From Microbacterium lacus (GTDB lineage: Bacteria > Actinomycetota > Actinomycetes > Actinomycetales > Microbacteriaceae): 64,000 nucleotides of DNA. Below, one piece after another: positions 16,285 through 24,994 of the stretch. Every line of letters starts with the position of its first letter. Position 1 is the stretch's first letter. The stretch lies in the NCBI RefSeq assembly GCF_002812805.1, contig NZ_NMUM01000019.1, positions 1 to 64,000 of the forward strand, given 5' to 3'. A program made the position numbers and the translations under genes. The notes beneath the pieces are model-generated. The model did no database searches. It was not told where the DNA came from and saw nothing but the letters and a program-made list of their open reading frames with translations.

Positions 16285-17045
16285 GCGCCCACGTTCTCGC
16301 CGACACGAGCGTCCTCACGGGGCGGTCGCTGCGACACATCCTTCGCAGCCCCGACACGATAATCACGACCGCCGTCACCCCGATCGCGCTCATGCTGCTG
16401 TTCGTCTTCGTGCTCGGCGGTGCGATCAACACAGGCTCGGGGGAGTCGTACGTCAACTACCTCCTCCCCGGCATCCTGCTGATCACGATCGCGTCCGGAG
16501 TCGCGTACACCGCGTATCGGCTGTTCCTCGACATGCAGGGCGGCATCTTCGAACGCTTCCAGTCGATGCCGATCGCCCGATCGAGCGTCCTGTGGGCCCA
16601 CGTGCTGACCTCCCTCGTCGCGAACGTCGTCTCCATCGCGCTCGTCATCGGCGTTGCACTGCTCCTGGGTTTCCGAACGGGGGCAACGGTCGGGGCGTGG
16701 CTCGCGGTAGCGGGCATCCTGATCCTGTTCACCCTGGCGCTGACGTGGATCGCCGTCATCGCGGGGCTCTCGGCCAAGACCGTCGACGGCGCGAGCGGCT
16801 TCAGCTACCCGCTGATCTTCCTGCCCTTCATCAGCTCGGCGTTCGTGCCGACCGATTCGATGCCGGGCCCGGTGGCGTGGTTCGCCGAGAACCAGCCGGT
16901 CACATCGATCGTCAACACGATCCGTGCGTTGTTCGCCGGCCAGCCGGTCGGTGGCGAGATCTGGATCGCTCTGGCGTGGCTCGCGGGCATCCTGGTCGTC
17001 GCCTACGGCTTCGCGATCGTGATCTATCGGCGCAAGGTCCGCTGA
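16281..17045 (+). CDS. ABC-2 type exporter permease (DrrB-like)
   Basis: Membrane partner of the preceding ATPase, 254 aa, with six predicted membrane segments and the ABC-2 type fold (ITTAVTPIALMLLFVFVLGGAI, then YLLPGILLITIASGVAYTAYRLFLDMQGGIFERFQSMPIARSS). The coupling helix region ERFQSMPI is typical of DrrB. The ATGA overlap with the ATPase gene indicates translational coupling. Probably exports a hydrophobic toxic compound that also binds the PadR regulator. Confidence 0.9.
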   Translation: MSAHVLADTSVLTGRSLRHILRSPDTIITTAVTPIALMLLFVFVLGGAINTGSGESYVNYLLPGILLITIASGVAYTAYRLFLDMQGGIFERFQSMPIARSSVLWAHVLTSLVANVVSIALVIGVALLLGFRTGATVGAWLAVAGILILFTLALTWIAVIAGLSAKTVDGASGFSYPLIFLPFISSAFVPTDSMPGPVAWFAENQPVTSIVNTIRALFAGQPVGGEIWIALAWLAGILVVAYGFAIVIYRRKVR

Positions 17046-17086
17046 GTGGCAGCGTAGGGTGTGACGTCACCGGAAGGCGGACGCCG

Positions 17087-17797
17087 ATGATCGCGCGATT
17101 CGAAGAGCTCGACTGGCAAGAGACGCGGATGGGGGAGTTGAACCTCCGCCGCCGTACCGACAGCCAGTCCGGCGAACTCATCTACGAGGTCAAGCTCGGC
17201 GATGAATATCTCATGTCGAGTCTGTTCACTGTCGCGGAAGAAGAGCTGGCACGGCTCGGCCTCGCGGCGACCGACGGCGGCTCGCTTGCGGTCTTGGTTG
17301 GAGGCCTCGGCCTCGGATACACCGCGGTGACAGCGCTCGAGGACAACCGTGTCGCCCGCCTCGATGTGATCGACGCCCTCCCGGCCGTGATCGGATGGCA
17401 CGAGCGGCATCTGCTGCCCGTTTCGACGAAGCTCGTGGATGACCCGCGCACGACGCTCGTCCACGACGACTTCTTCGCGGTGATGCGTCGCGCCGCCGCT
17501 CCAGACGAGGCGCCGTACGACGTCATCCTGCTCGACGTCGACCACTCGCCCCGCCATACCCTCGACCCGAGTCACGCCGATCTGTATACCGCCGCGGGAC
17601 TCGAGCGTCTCGCCGCTCATCTGGCCGATCGCGGGATCTTCGCCCTGTGGTCGGACGATCCGCCCGACGCCGACTTTATGACGGTGCTCGCCTCGGTTTT
17701 CGACGAAGCCCGAGCCCTCGAGGTGGCGTTCGAGAACCGCCTGACCGGTGGTAGCTCGTCGAACACGGTGTACGTCGCGCGGCGCCGGTCACTCTGA
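17087..17797 (+). CDS. Spermidine synthase-like methyltransferase-fold protein
   Basis: 236 aa with a Rossmann SAM-binding fold: VLVGGLGLGYTAVTALEDNRV (glycine-rich loop), LDVIDALPAVIGWH (acidic end of strand 2), and VILLDVDHSPRH. It resembles the polyamine synthase-like family common in actinobacteria. The GGxGxG-type loop is present, but the N-terminal beta-hairpin domain of true spermidine synthase is reduced, so aminopropyl transfer is uncertain; an O- or N-methyltransferase is equally possible. The ATG at 17087 has GGAAGG 9 nt upstream. Confidence 0.7.
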   Translation: MIARFEELDWQETRMGELNLRRRTDSQSGELIYEVKLGDEYLMSSLFTVAEEELARLGLAATDGGSLAVLVGGLGLGYTAVTALEDNRVARLDVIDALPAVIGWHERHLLPVSTKLVDDPRTTLVHDDFFAVMRRAAAPDEAPYDVILLDVDHSPRHTLDPSHADLYTAAGLERLAAHLADRGIFALWSDDPPDADFMTVLASVFDEARALEVAFENRLTGGSSSNTVYVARRRSL

Positions 17798-17829
17798 CGC
17801 GTCGGACGCGCACGGCAGAATGGGTCGGG

Positions 17830-18471
17830 ATGGACGACCAGCTGATCGACGAACTCCGGATGCTGCGGACCCGGGCGTACGGTCCGGAGCCCGACATCCA
17901 ACACGACCCGTCCGCCCTGGCCCGCTTGCAAGACCTCGAGCGCCTCGCCCGCGGACCCGAGGTCGAACAGCTGCCGCCGAAGCCGCCGCTGCCCGTGCAG
18001 ACCGAGCCTGTCGTTGACGTCGAGCCGCTCGTCTCGGCGGAGCCGTCCCCCGACGAGGTCGCCGTGCTGGGAGTCGACGCGTTCGCCGAGTGGCCTGGAG
18101 CGTTCTCCAACTACTACGTCGCGCAAGACGGATCAGAAGAGAGATCCGACGTGCCGGAAGGGGGCAGGGCTTTTCAGACCTTCCACGGACTGGCCCTGTT
18201 CAGCATGCCGAGTGGGCCATTCAGCTACGGGACCGGGCAAACCTGTTTGATGGTCGTGGCGTCAACGAACATCGACAGCGAGTCCAGCTCCCTTGAGGGG
18301 CCGTTCTTCAACGGGTGCACGGCGGGCGACTTCGCGGCGACCATCGAAATCGTCGTCACCGAGGACTATCAGGGCCTCCCCGACGAACTCCTCCAGGTCT
18401 TTCCCAAAGGCACCGGCCTGCAGTTTGTCCTCGAGGGCGACGAGGTCGTCGTCCTGAGCGACCAGGACTGA
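17830..18471 (+). CDS. Hypothetical acidic protein
   Basis: 213 aa, not recognised. Residues 1-60 look helical and charged. A Pro/Glu-rich linker (about 57-80) follows. Residues 85-213 form a beta-rich domain with one pair of Cys (Cys141 in TGQTCLMVV, Cys164 in FNGCTAG) that could be a disulfide. There is no signal peptide or membrane segment, although the linker-plus-Cys-domain layout suggests relatives with a membrane anchor. A CAGAAT -10-like box 8 nt before the ATG suggests leaderless expression. Confidence 0.6.
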   Translation: MDDQLIDELRMLRTRAYGPEPDIQHDPSALARLQDLERLARGPEVEQLPPKPPLPVQTEPVVDVEPLVSAEPSPDEVAVLGVDAFAEWPGAFSNYYVAQDGSEERSDVPEGGRAFQTFHGLALFSMPSGPFSYGTGQTCLMVVASTNIDSESSSLEGPFFNGCTAGDFAATIEIVVTEDYQGLPDELLQVFPKGTGLQFVLEGDEVVVLSDQD

Positions 18472-18475
18472 ACGC

Positions 18476-19027
18476 TTAGGCCTTCGGCGGCGGGTGATGC
18501 GGGATCGGCCGTGGCGGCCGCGCACGCTCGGAGTTGATGATGGGCCCTGTGCGCGGCGTCGCCCCCGACGCGCCCCCGTCGCGGATCCTGATTCGGCGGC
18601 CACTGATCGTGACGACACGCAAACGAATAACGTACGGCTTGCCGCCCGAGTTCACCGACGCGAGTCGCAGAACACCGGATGCCTCGATCTCGGCATCTGT
18701 CGCCGCATCAACGTCCGTCTCCAGGCGCGCAGCCGTACCGCGAGCGACAACACTCCAGCGGTGATCGTCGCCCTCCCCGTCGATCTCGATCGCGGTCTCG
18801 GGGTGTTCGGCGATGACGCTCAGCTTGGACCCCTCGGCGGAGCGGGCGTACAGCGCGCCGTCGTGGGCGAGGACGTTGAGGGGAAAGACATCCGGCTTCC
18901 CGTCCGCGCCCGTCACAGCAAGTCGCCCGATCGCGGGGTCGGCGAGTAGTCGCCAGCATTCCGCGGGGCTCAATCGTTGGAAGGCGTGTGCTCCCGACGC
19001 CCCGGGCCCAGCACTTGATCGAGTCAT
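18476..19027 (-). CDS. Pyridoxamine 5'-phosphate oxidase-fold protein
   Basis: 183 aa, flavin-binding split-barrel family (PNPOx-like). The core reads LSPAECWRLLADPAIGRLAVTGADGKPDVFPLNVLAHDGALYARSAEGSKLSVI, the usual flavin or F420 binding region in actinobacteria, followed by WSVVARGTAARLE. The Pro-rich basic tail is non-conserved. GGAGG lies 8 nt before the ATG at 19027; the longer frame to 19078 has no signal. Such proteins are often F420-, FMN- or heme-binding reductases of unknown substrate. Confidence 0.8.
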   Translation of the reverse strand: MTRSSAGPGASGAHAFQRLSPAECWRLLADPAIGRLAVTGADGKPDVFPLNVLAHDGALYARSAEGSKLSVIAEHPETAIEIDGEGDDHRWSVVARGTAARLETDVDAATDAEIEASGVLRLASVNSGGKPYVIRLRVVTISGRRIRIRDGGASGATPRTGPIINSERARPPRPIPHHPPPKA

Positions 19028-19133
19028 CGCACGTGCCTCCGTTCGATCACTTCGATTCAACTCCGTTGACCCGCGCACCGCTAGGGGTCAACCCTCTGAA
19101 CGAGAAAGTCGAGCGCGGCTAAGGTCATGGCTC

Positions 19134-19748
19134 ATGACGGACGAATCGCGTGTACCCGTATCTCTCTCGCTCGACGCCTGGCTGGATCGCCTTTCGCAGC
19201 GCGGCGGTGAGCCGGGCGGTGGGGCGGCCTCGGGTGTGATGATGGCGATCGGTGCCGCGCTGCTGCACATGGTCGCGGCGTACACCCCCGACGACGAACG
19301 AGCGCAGCAGAGCGGCCAGCGCTCGATCGAGTTGCGTGTTGAGGCGCTGCAGGCGGCGGAGGATGACGGGGTGCGCTCGGCCGCCCTGGGCGCTGCGCTC
19401 GCGGCCGAGTCCTCCCCGGAGCGGGACGAGCGCATCGTGGCGACGGGCACGGCCGGCGCCGAGTCATCCGCGACTCTGGTCGGGATCGGCGCCGCGCTCG
19501 CCGCTGAACTGCGGGTGCTCGCCGATCGCGGCAACCCGCACCTGATCGCGGATGTCGCGGTTGCGGCAGAGGCGATCGGCGCGGGCCTCGGCGGCGCGCT
19601 GACGAACCTGCGCGCGTGCCTCGCGCTTGCCCGCAAGCACCTGCCCGCGGGGGCAGGGTTGTCTGGCGATTTCGACCGTCCGCTCGCAGAGGGCTCCGCG
19701 GCGCGAGCCGACGTTGCGCTACTCGCACAGGCGGTCGAAGAGCGCTGA
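19134..19748 (+). CDS. Cyclodeaminase/cyclohydrolase family protein
   Basis: 204 aa, all-helical FTCD_C (formiminotransferase-cyclodeaminase C-terminal) family. Features are the substrate-loop GEPGGGAASGVMMAIGAALLHMV, a central helix rich in Ala/Glu, and ATLVGIGAALAAELRVLADRGNPHLIADVAVAAEAI. In folate metabolism it would convert formimino- or methenyl-tetrahydrofolate; free-standing actinobacterial members are not well characterised. A TAAGGT box 8 nt before the ATG supports this leaderless start over longer frames. Confidence 0.75.
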   Translation: MTDESRVPVSLSLDAWLDRLSQRGGEPGGGAASGVMMAIGAALLHMVAAYTPDDERAQQSGQRSIELRVEALQAAEDDGVRSAALGAALAAESSPERDERIVATGTAGAESSATLVGIGAALAAELRVLADRGNPHLIADVAVAAEAIGAGLGGALTNLRACLALARKHLPAGAGLSGDFDRPLAEGSAARADVALLAQAVEER

Positions 19749-19757
19749 GGCTCGGCT

Positions 19758-19821
19758 GCTCCCTTCGACAGGCTCAGGGAGCGTGCTTCGTCACCCGGTC
19801 ACTGAGCTTGTCGAAGTGACC
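19758..19821. repeat. REPIN-like pair of inverted REP palindromes
   Basis: Two 25-bp imperfect palindromes, 19758-19782 (around CCCTTCGACAGGCTCAGGGA) and 19797-19821 (around TCACTGAGCTTGTCGAAGTGA), are inverted copies of the same REP core (CTTCGACA-GCTCA), 14 bp apart. They lie between convergent genes, where they could also act as a bidirectional terminator. Confidence 0.7.
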
Positions 19822-19839
19822 CGTAGCGGGGCGCCCTGA

Positions 19840-20475
19840 TCAGCGCTCTGCGGCCGCCAGGTTGGCGCGAAGTTCGTCCGCGTCCTGGCGCACGCCATAC
19901 GCCGGAGTGTCGCGCTCGACACGCCAGCTGTCGGCGAGCGGGCCGATGTTGACCGTGTCGTATCCGAAAGCGTCGTAGAGGTCGGTCACGAACTGCGCTG
20001 CCTCGGGTGCGTCGCTCGCCGTGGCGAGAGCACGACGGCCTGGCGTGCCCTGAGGTGCGCCCGCTGTCAGGATCTCTGCCGCGCCGATGTGATTGAACGC
20101 CTTGGCGACCTTCGACTCCGGCAGGTGTCGCTGAAGCATCTGCGAGGTCGTGATCTGCTTCTCGTCGAGCTCGAGGATGTGCCCGTCGCGCTCCCAGTAG
20201 TAGTTGTTCGTGTCGAGCACGATCTTGCCCGCGAGGGGGGCGACGGGGACGGTGTCGAGCGCCTTCAGCGGGACGGTCACGATGACCCACACGCCGGCCT
20301 CTGCGGCCTGCTCCGGTGTTCCGGCGGTCGCGCCGGCGCCGAGCGTGGCGACCAGATCGGCGAGGGTCGCGGGCCCGCGAGAGTTGCTGATCACGACCTC
20401 GTAGCCGCGGTTGACCAGCCCCTGCGCGAGTGCCGATCCGATGTTTCCTGCTCCGATGATTCCTACGCGTGTCAT
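19840..20475 (-). CDS. NADP-binding F420-type oxidoreductase
   Basis: About 211 aa with an N-terminal Rossmann domain (TRVGIIGAGNIGSALAQGL) and the NADP-oxidoreductase/F420-dependent (Npd, F420_oxidored) family pattern: VISNSRGPATL, then VIVTVPLKALD and KIVLDTNNYYWERDG. It probably transfers hydride with NADP(H); the partner substrate is unclear. The frame extends to a GTG at 20520, directly after the sigma-factor stop, but the ATG at 20475 places the Rossmann strand at the N-terminus as usual. Neither start has a strong ribosome site. Likely co-transcribed with the ECF42 genes. Confidence 0.75.
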   Translation of the reverse strand: MTRVGIIGAGNIGSALAQGLVNRGYEVVISNSRGPATLADLVATLGAGATAGTPEQAAEAGVWVIVTVPLKALDTVPVAPLAGKIVLDTNNYYWERDGHILELDEKQITTSQMLQRHLPESKVAKAFNHIGAAEILTAGAPQGTPGRRALATASDAPEAAQFVTDLYDAFGYDTVNIGPLADSWRVERDTPAYGVRQDADELRANLAAAER

Positions 20476-20520
20476 GTACGGCCCAACGCCGGTGGGCACG
20501 TCGCGCATTCCCTCGTGCAC

Positions 20521-21783
20521 CTACAGTGCTGCGGCCTTCGCCTCGAGAACGGCGCGTTCGCGCGTGTTCGCCGTCAGCCCGGCCGCGGTGAGCAACTCGG
20601 AGCGCGCCTCGGACACGCGGCCGAGCCGGGCGAGCAGTTCGCCACGCACGCTCGGCAGCAGATGGGACCCCCGCAGGGCGCCATCCGAGGCCAATCCATC
20701 GATGATGCGGAGGGCGCTCGCCGGGCCCGTGCTCATCGAAACCGCGACCGCGCGGTTGAGCTCGACGATCGGGCTGGGGGCGATCCGCCCCAGCGCCTCG
20801 TACAGGATCACGATGCTCTCCCAGTCGGTCTCGTCCACGCTCGGCGCGGCGGCATGGCATTCGGCGATGGCTGCCTGGAGGCCGTACGTTCCTCTCCCGC
20901 GTCCGCGTCGACCCGAGGCATCCGCTCGCTGGAGCGCCGCGCGACCCCGCGCGATCTGTGCGCGGTCCCACTTCGTACGGTCCTGATCTGCCAGGAGGAT
21001 GGGCGACCCGTCCGCCGCGGTACGAGCGCCGAAGCGGGATGCTTGCAGCTCCATCAGAGCGAGAAGTCCCTGCGCCTCGGGCTCACGCGGAACGAGGCCC
21101 GCGAGCACGCGACCCAGCCGAAGCGCTTCGTTCGCCAGATCGACGCGCACCCAGCGGTCGCCCGACGTCGCCGCATACCCCTCCGTGAAGATGAGATAGA
21201 CCACGCTCAGCACCCCGGTGAGACGCTCTGCCCACGCGGCGGGATCGGGCACCTCGAACGGCACGGCCGCCGCAGACAGCGTCTTCTTGGCCCGGGTGAT
21301 GCGGGCCTGCACGGTCGCTACGGGCACGAGCAGCATCCGGGCGATCTCTTCCGATGTCAGCCCGCCGACGACACGCAGGGTCAGGGCGACCTGCGACTCG
21401 CGCGAGAGAACCGGGTGACACGCGACGAAGATCAAGCGCAGCACGTCGTCGTCTATCGGCTGCCAGGTGTCGGCGTGGTCCGATCGTTCTGTTTCGTCGG
21501 CCAGATCGTGAGCGAGGGCGGCGTAGCGGTCATCCAGCCGCTCGCGCCGCCGCCATCCGTCGATCGCCCGGCGCTTCGCCACCGTGGTCAGCCAGGCTCC
21601 GGGATTGCTCGGCACGCCGCGTTCGGGCCACTGCTCGAGGGCCTCGACCACCGCCTCCTGGGCCAGGTCCTCGGCGAGCCCGAGGTCGCCCGTGGCCTTC
21701 GCCAGTGTGGCGACGACCCGGGCGCCCTCGATGCGCCACACGGCGTCGACGCGGCGGCGGATGTCTGGCGCCGGCCTACTCAT
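20521..21783 (-). CDS. ECF42-group RNA polymerase sigma factor
   Basis: 420 aa. The N-terminal ECF sigma domains are visible: region 2 (LAEDLAQEAVVEALEQWPERG, then GAWLTTVAKRRAIDGWRR) and region 4 (LTLRVVGGLTSEEIARMLLVPVATVQARITRAKKTL). A long C-terminal helical, TPR-like extension (DUF6596) from about residue 180 marks the ECF42 group, whose activity depends on that extension rather than on an anti-sigma factor. The ATG overlaps the stop of the upstream YCII gene (ATGA), the standard ECF42 pairing. Regulon unknown; relatives respond to antibiotics or stress. Confidence 0.92.
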   Translation of the reverse strand: MSRPAPDIRRRVDAVWRIEGARVVATLAKATGDLGLAEDLAQEAVVEALEQWPERGVPSNPGAWLTTVAKRRAIDGWRRRERLDDRYAALAHDLADETERSDHADTWQPIDDDVLRLIFVACHPVLSRESQVALTLRVVGGLTSEEIARMLLVPVATVQARITRAKKTLSAAAVPFEVPDPAAWAERLTGVLSVVYLIFTEGYAATSGDRWVRVDLANEALRLGRVLAGLVPREPEAQGLLALMELQASRFGARTAADGSPILLADQDRTKWDRAQIARGRAALQRADASGRRGRGRGTYGLQAAIAECHAAAPSVDETDWESIVILYEALGRIAPSPIVELNRAVAVSMSTGPASALRIIDGLASDGALRGSHLLPSVRGELLARLGRVSEARSELLTAAGLTANTRERAVLEAKAAAL

Positions 21784-22205
21784 TTCGTGCCGAGCTCCTC
21801 GCGCCACTGCTCTTCCTTCTGCACGTACTCGTTGTCGGCGTAGTCCGCGAAGTCGGACTCATCCGTGACGCGCCGCACCTCGAGCTTGCTGCCGGGTCCG
21901 AGGGGGCAGCGCTTCGCCCATTCGGCGGCCTCTTCCTTCGAGGATGCCTGGATGATCCAGAAGCCGTTGAACAGCTCGTGCGTCTCGCCATAGGGGCCAT
22001 CCGTGACGATCGGGGTCTCGCCGGCGAAGTCGACCACGAAGCCCTCCTTCGCATCGGAGAGCCCCTCGCCCGCGAGCAGCACCCCCGCCTTCATCATCGA
22101 TTCGTTGTACGCGCCCATCGCGTTGATCACGGCCTCGAAGTCCATGGACTCGTAGTCCTCGACGGCGGCCTCGTTCGACCGCATGATCAGCATGTATTTC
22201 GCCAT
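21780..22205 (-). CDS. YCII-related (DGPF) domain protein
   Basis: 141 aa, starting MAKYMLIMRSN, with the DGPF-type motif VTDGPYGETHELFNGFWIIQASS and the downstream PLGPGSKLEVRRV. YCII proteins are dimeric ferredoxin-like folds with unknown chemistry. They occur in front of ECF42 sigma genes and may be targets or sensors. GAGGAG lies 6 nt before the ATG at 22205. The stop overlaps the sigma-factor start, so the two are translationally coupled. Confidence 0.88.
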   Translation of the reverse strand: MAKYMLIMRSNEAAVEDYESMDFEAVINAMGAYNESMMKAGVLLAGEGLSDAKEGFVVDFAGETPIVTDGPYGETHELFNGFWIIQASSKEEAAEWAKRCPLGPGSKLEVRRVTDESDFADYADNEYVQKEEQWREELGTK

Positions 22206-22359
22206 CGTCTGCTCCTCTGTGTCATCTCTGTGCCATCGGCCGATCCCGGCCGCGGGTGGGCGCTCGTGCGTCCTCCTACTATCGCGTCGAACGGCACCGA
22301 GCGAAATCGACATCGTCGCGAAAGTTCTTGCAGTCCCGGATGTGGGCCAGGATGGCAAC

Positions 22360-23193
22360 ATGCTCTCCATCCCCGAAGTAACCCTCAACGACGGTCACCG
22401 CTTCGCCGAACTCGGTCTCGGCACATACGGGCTGCGTGCCGAAGAAGGCATCGAGTCGGTCACTGCGGCAATCGATTCCGGGTATCGGCTGCTCGACACC
22501 GCCCTCAACTACGAGAACGAGTCCGAGGTCGGCGAGGGCATCCGCCGCAGCAGCGTCGACCGCGACGAGCTGATCGTCACGACCAAGCTCCCCGGACGCG
22601 ACCACGGCTACCACGAGACCATCGCGAGCGCCCAAGCCTCGCTGGCCGCCCTCGGCCTCGATCGAATCGACGTGTACCTGATCCACTGGCCGAACCCCCG
22701 CGTGAACAAGTACGTCGACACGTGGAAGGCGATGATCCACCTCCGCGACGAGGGTGTGCTGCGCTCGATCGGCGTCTCGAACTTCACGGTCGGGATGCTC
22801 GAGCGACTCGCCGACGAGACAGGCGTCGTACCGGCGGTCAACCAGGTCGAGCTGCATCCGTATTTCCCGCAGGCGGAGCTGCGGGCCTATCACGCAGCGC
22901 ACGGCATCCGCACCGAGAGTTGGAGCCCGCTCGCCAAGCGCAGCGAACTGCTGAACGAGTCGATCGTGCAGGAACTGGCAGAAGTTCACCGCGTCACGCC
23001 GTCGCAGATCGTGCTGCGTTGGCACGTCGAGCTCGCGAGCACCCCCATCCCGAAGTCGGCCGACCCCGACCGTCAGCGCGAGAACGCCGATGTCTTTGGA
23101 TTCTCGCTCGACGCCGAGGATGTCGCCGCGGTCTCGGCCCTCGAACGGGGTCGCCTCTGGGGCGGAGACCCCGAGACGCACGAGGAGTTCTAG
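22360..23193 (+). CDS. Aldo/keto reductase
   Basis: NADPH-dependent TIM-barrel oxidoreductase, 277 aa. Motifs are GLGTYGL; the catalytic Asp/Tyr region DSGYRLLDTALNYENE; Lys in TTKLPGRDHG; DRIDVYLIHWPNP; IGVSNF; NQVELHPYF; and the C-terminal cofactor-binding IPKSADPDRQREN. This is the 2,5-diketo-D-gluconate reductase-like branch, which acts on small carbonyls and sugar-derived ketones. The start at 22360 is preceded by CAGGAT at 6 nt. It stands alone, divergent from the YCII gene. Confidence 0.88.
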   Translation: MLSIPEVTLNDGHRFAELGLGTYGLRAEEGIESVTAAIDSGYRLLDTALNYENESEVGEGIRRSSVDRDELIVTTKLPGRDHGYHETIASAQASLAALGLDRIDVYLIHWPNPRVNKYVDTWKAMIHLRDEGVLRSIGVSNFTVGMLERLADETGVVPAVNQVELHPYFPQAELRAYHAAHGIRTESWSPLAKRSELLNESIVQELAEVHRVTPSQIVLRWHVELASTPIPKSADPDRQRENADVFGFSLDAEDVAAVSALERGRLWGGDPETHEEF

Positions 23194-23205
23194 GGGGGGG
23201 TTCGC

Positions 23206-23613
23206 TCAGCTCGCGTTGAGCGCGACCATCCAGTCGATCCCGAATCGATCGGTGAGCATGCCGAAGCGACCACCCCAGGGTGGTGTCTCGAACGGCATAC
23301 CGACGGTTCCGCCGTCGGCCAGCGCGTCCCAGTAGCGCTCGAGTTCGGCCTCGTCGTCCCCGCTGATCGAGATCGAGACGCCCGCCGCGGGCGTGTAGGG
23401 CATCGAGCTCGGTGTGTCGGCCGCCATGAGGACGAATCCTGCGGGCGTCTCGAGCTGGCCGTGCATGATTAGGTCGTTTTCGCGGGGATCCTGGCCCATG
23501 TCGAACGCGGCGAAGGTATCGAGGTCCAGTTCGCCGCCGAACACCGAGTGGTAGAACTCGAGGGCGGGGCGTGCCTGATCCCGGAACGAGATGTACGGGT
23601 TGAGGCGGGTCAT
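23206..23613 (-). CDS. VOC-family (PhnB-like) protein
   Basis: 135 aa vicinal-oxygen-chelate fold protein of the PhnB/glyoxalase-like type: PYISFRDQARPALEFYHSVFGGEL, then IMHGQLETPAGFVLMAADTP and the ending FGMLTDRFGIDWMVA. Such proteins are annotated as glyoxalase/bleomycin-resistance-like, but their activity is usually unknown. AGGAG precedes the ATG at 23613 by 7 nt. The frame stays open far upstream, but that region is antisense to the alditol oxidase gene. Confidence 0.88.
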   Translation of the reverse strand: MTRLNPYISFRDQARPALEFYHSVFGGELDLDTFAAFDMGQDPRENDLIMHGQLETPAGFVLMAADTPSSMPYTPAAGVSISISGDDEAELERYWDALADGGTVGMPFETPPWGGRFGMLTDRFGIDWMVALNAS

Positions 23614-23709
23614 AACGGTGCTCCTGTCGTGACACGATTTCCGCTTTTGCGCGGCACGCTCAGTGTCTTCCCTGCCTCCGACATCCGCAAGAGCCCCGAC
23701 AATGGAGGG

Positions 23710-24969
23710 ATGTCTCAGCAGAACTGGTCGGGAAACATCCGCTTTCGCGCGCGTGCCATCGAGTCGCCGGCGGATCTCGACCAGCTCCGCCGGATCGTGA
23801 CCGACAACGAACGCGTGCGAGCTCTCGGGTCGCGACATTCGTTCAACGACATCGCCGACACGGATGGCGTTCTGATCGATCTCACCCGCCTGAATGCGCC
23901 ATTCGAGATCGACGTGAAATCCCGCTCCGCGTGGGTGCCCGCCGCGGCTCGATACGCCGAGATCGCCTCGGCGGTCGAGGATCACGGGCTGGCGCTCCGC
24001 AACATGGGGTCGCTGCCGCACATCTCGATCGGCGGGGCGATCGCGACCGGGACGCACGGATCGGGCGATGGCAACAGAATCCTCGGCGCATCCGTCACCG
24101 GCCTGGAGATCGTCCGCGCAGACGGGCGCTTCGAGGTCCTCGAGAGTGAGGATCCGCGCTTCGCCGGATCGGTCGTCGGGTTGGGTGCGCTCGGTATCAC
24201 CACGCGCGTGCGCCTGGACCTCGTGCCCTCCTTCGATGTGCGGCAGGACATCTTCCTGAACGCTCCGTGGGATGAGGTACTCGCCGGGTTCGACGCCGTG
24301 ATGGGGTCGGGTTACCGCGTGAGCCTCTTCATCGCCGACTGGGGGACGGACGTCGTCGATCAGGTCTGGATCAAGTCGGTGGTCGGTACGACCAACGCCG
24401 AGGCGGTGCTTCCCGCCGGCGTGACGGCCGAGCGGGCGACCCGACAGATCGGCCCCATCGCATCCGGTCCCACCGACTCCGTCACGCCGCAGCTGGGCGA
24501 ACCGGGGCGCTGGCTCGACCGGCTGCCCCACTTTCGGCGGGACGCGCCACCGAGCAACGCGGGCGACGAACTGCAGTCCGAGTTCTTCGTGGCGCGCGAG
24601 GATGCTCCGGCGGCGCTCGCCGTGCTGCGAACACTGGCCGCGAGCATCTCGCCGGTGCTGCTCGTTTCAGAGGTCCGGAGCATCGCCGCGGACGATCTGT
24701 GGCTCAGTGGAGCCTACGGTCGCGACACGATCGCGCTGCACTTCACCTGGCGGAACGATCCGGACGGCGTCGCGGCACTGCTGCCGACCATCGAGACCGC
24801 GCTCGCACCCTTCGACGCACGCCCGCACTGGGGCAAACTCTCGGCCACGGGCGGCGGCGCGTCCGTCGATCGCTATCCGCGCGGGGGAGACTTCCGTGCA
24901 CTCGTCGCGGCGGAAGACCCCGCGGGGCGGTTCACGAACGAGTACCTGCGGCGCGTGCTCGGTTCCTGA
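23710..24969 (+). CDS. aldO: FAD-linked alditol (xylitol) oxidase
   Basis: 419 aa VAO-family flavoenzyme oxidising the C1-OH of sugar alcohols (xylitol, sorbitol) to aldoses with H2O2 release. It matches the Streptomyces AldO pattern closely: N-terminal NWSGNIRF; LGSRHSFNDIA with His43 as the likely covalent FAD anchor; LRNMGSLPHISIGGAIATGTHGSG; LGALGITTRV; and late ELQSEFFV, DLWLSGAYGRDTIALHFTW and HWGKL. Length equals the family's. A GACAAT box 6 nt before the ATG suggests leaderless expression. The alditol link fits the pentose and xyloside metabolism suggested at 27-36 kb, though it is not in that operon. Confidence 0.88.
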   Translation: MSQQNWSGNIRFRARAIESPADLDQLRRIVTDNERVRALGSRHSFNDIADTDGVLIDLTRLNAPFEIDVKSRSAWVPAAARYAEIASAVEDHGLALRNMGSLPHISIGGAIATGTHGSGDGNRILGASVTGLEIVRADGRFEVLESEDPRFAGSVVGLGALGITTRVRLDLVPSFDVRQDIFLNAPWDEVLAGFDAVMGSGYRVSLFIADWGTDVVDQVWIKSVVGTTNAEAVLPAGVTAERATRQIGPIASGPTDSVTPQLGEPGRWLDRLPHFRRDAPPSNAGDELQSEFFVAREDAPAALAVLRTLAASISPVLLVSEVRSIAADDLWLSGAYGRDTIALHFTWRNDPDGVAALLPTIETALAPFDARPHWGKLSATGGGASVDRYPRGGDFRALVAAEDPAGRFTNEYLRRVLGS

Positions 24970-24976
24970 GCGCGGC

Positions 24977-24991
24977 GAGCCCTCAAGGCTC
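24977..24991. terminator. Short hairpin between convergent genes
   Basis: GAGCC-ctcaa-GGCTC, a 5-bp stem centred between the stops of aldO and the small membrane protein gene. It could weakly terminate both. Confidence 0.3.
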
Positions 24992-24994
24992 CGG

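Noticed and set aside
23614-24531. Long minus-strand frame extending the VOC protein to 441 aa
   Set aside because: It is antisense to aldO, Arg/His-rich without domain sense, and the VOC fold begins at 23613 with a good ribosome site.
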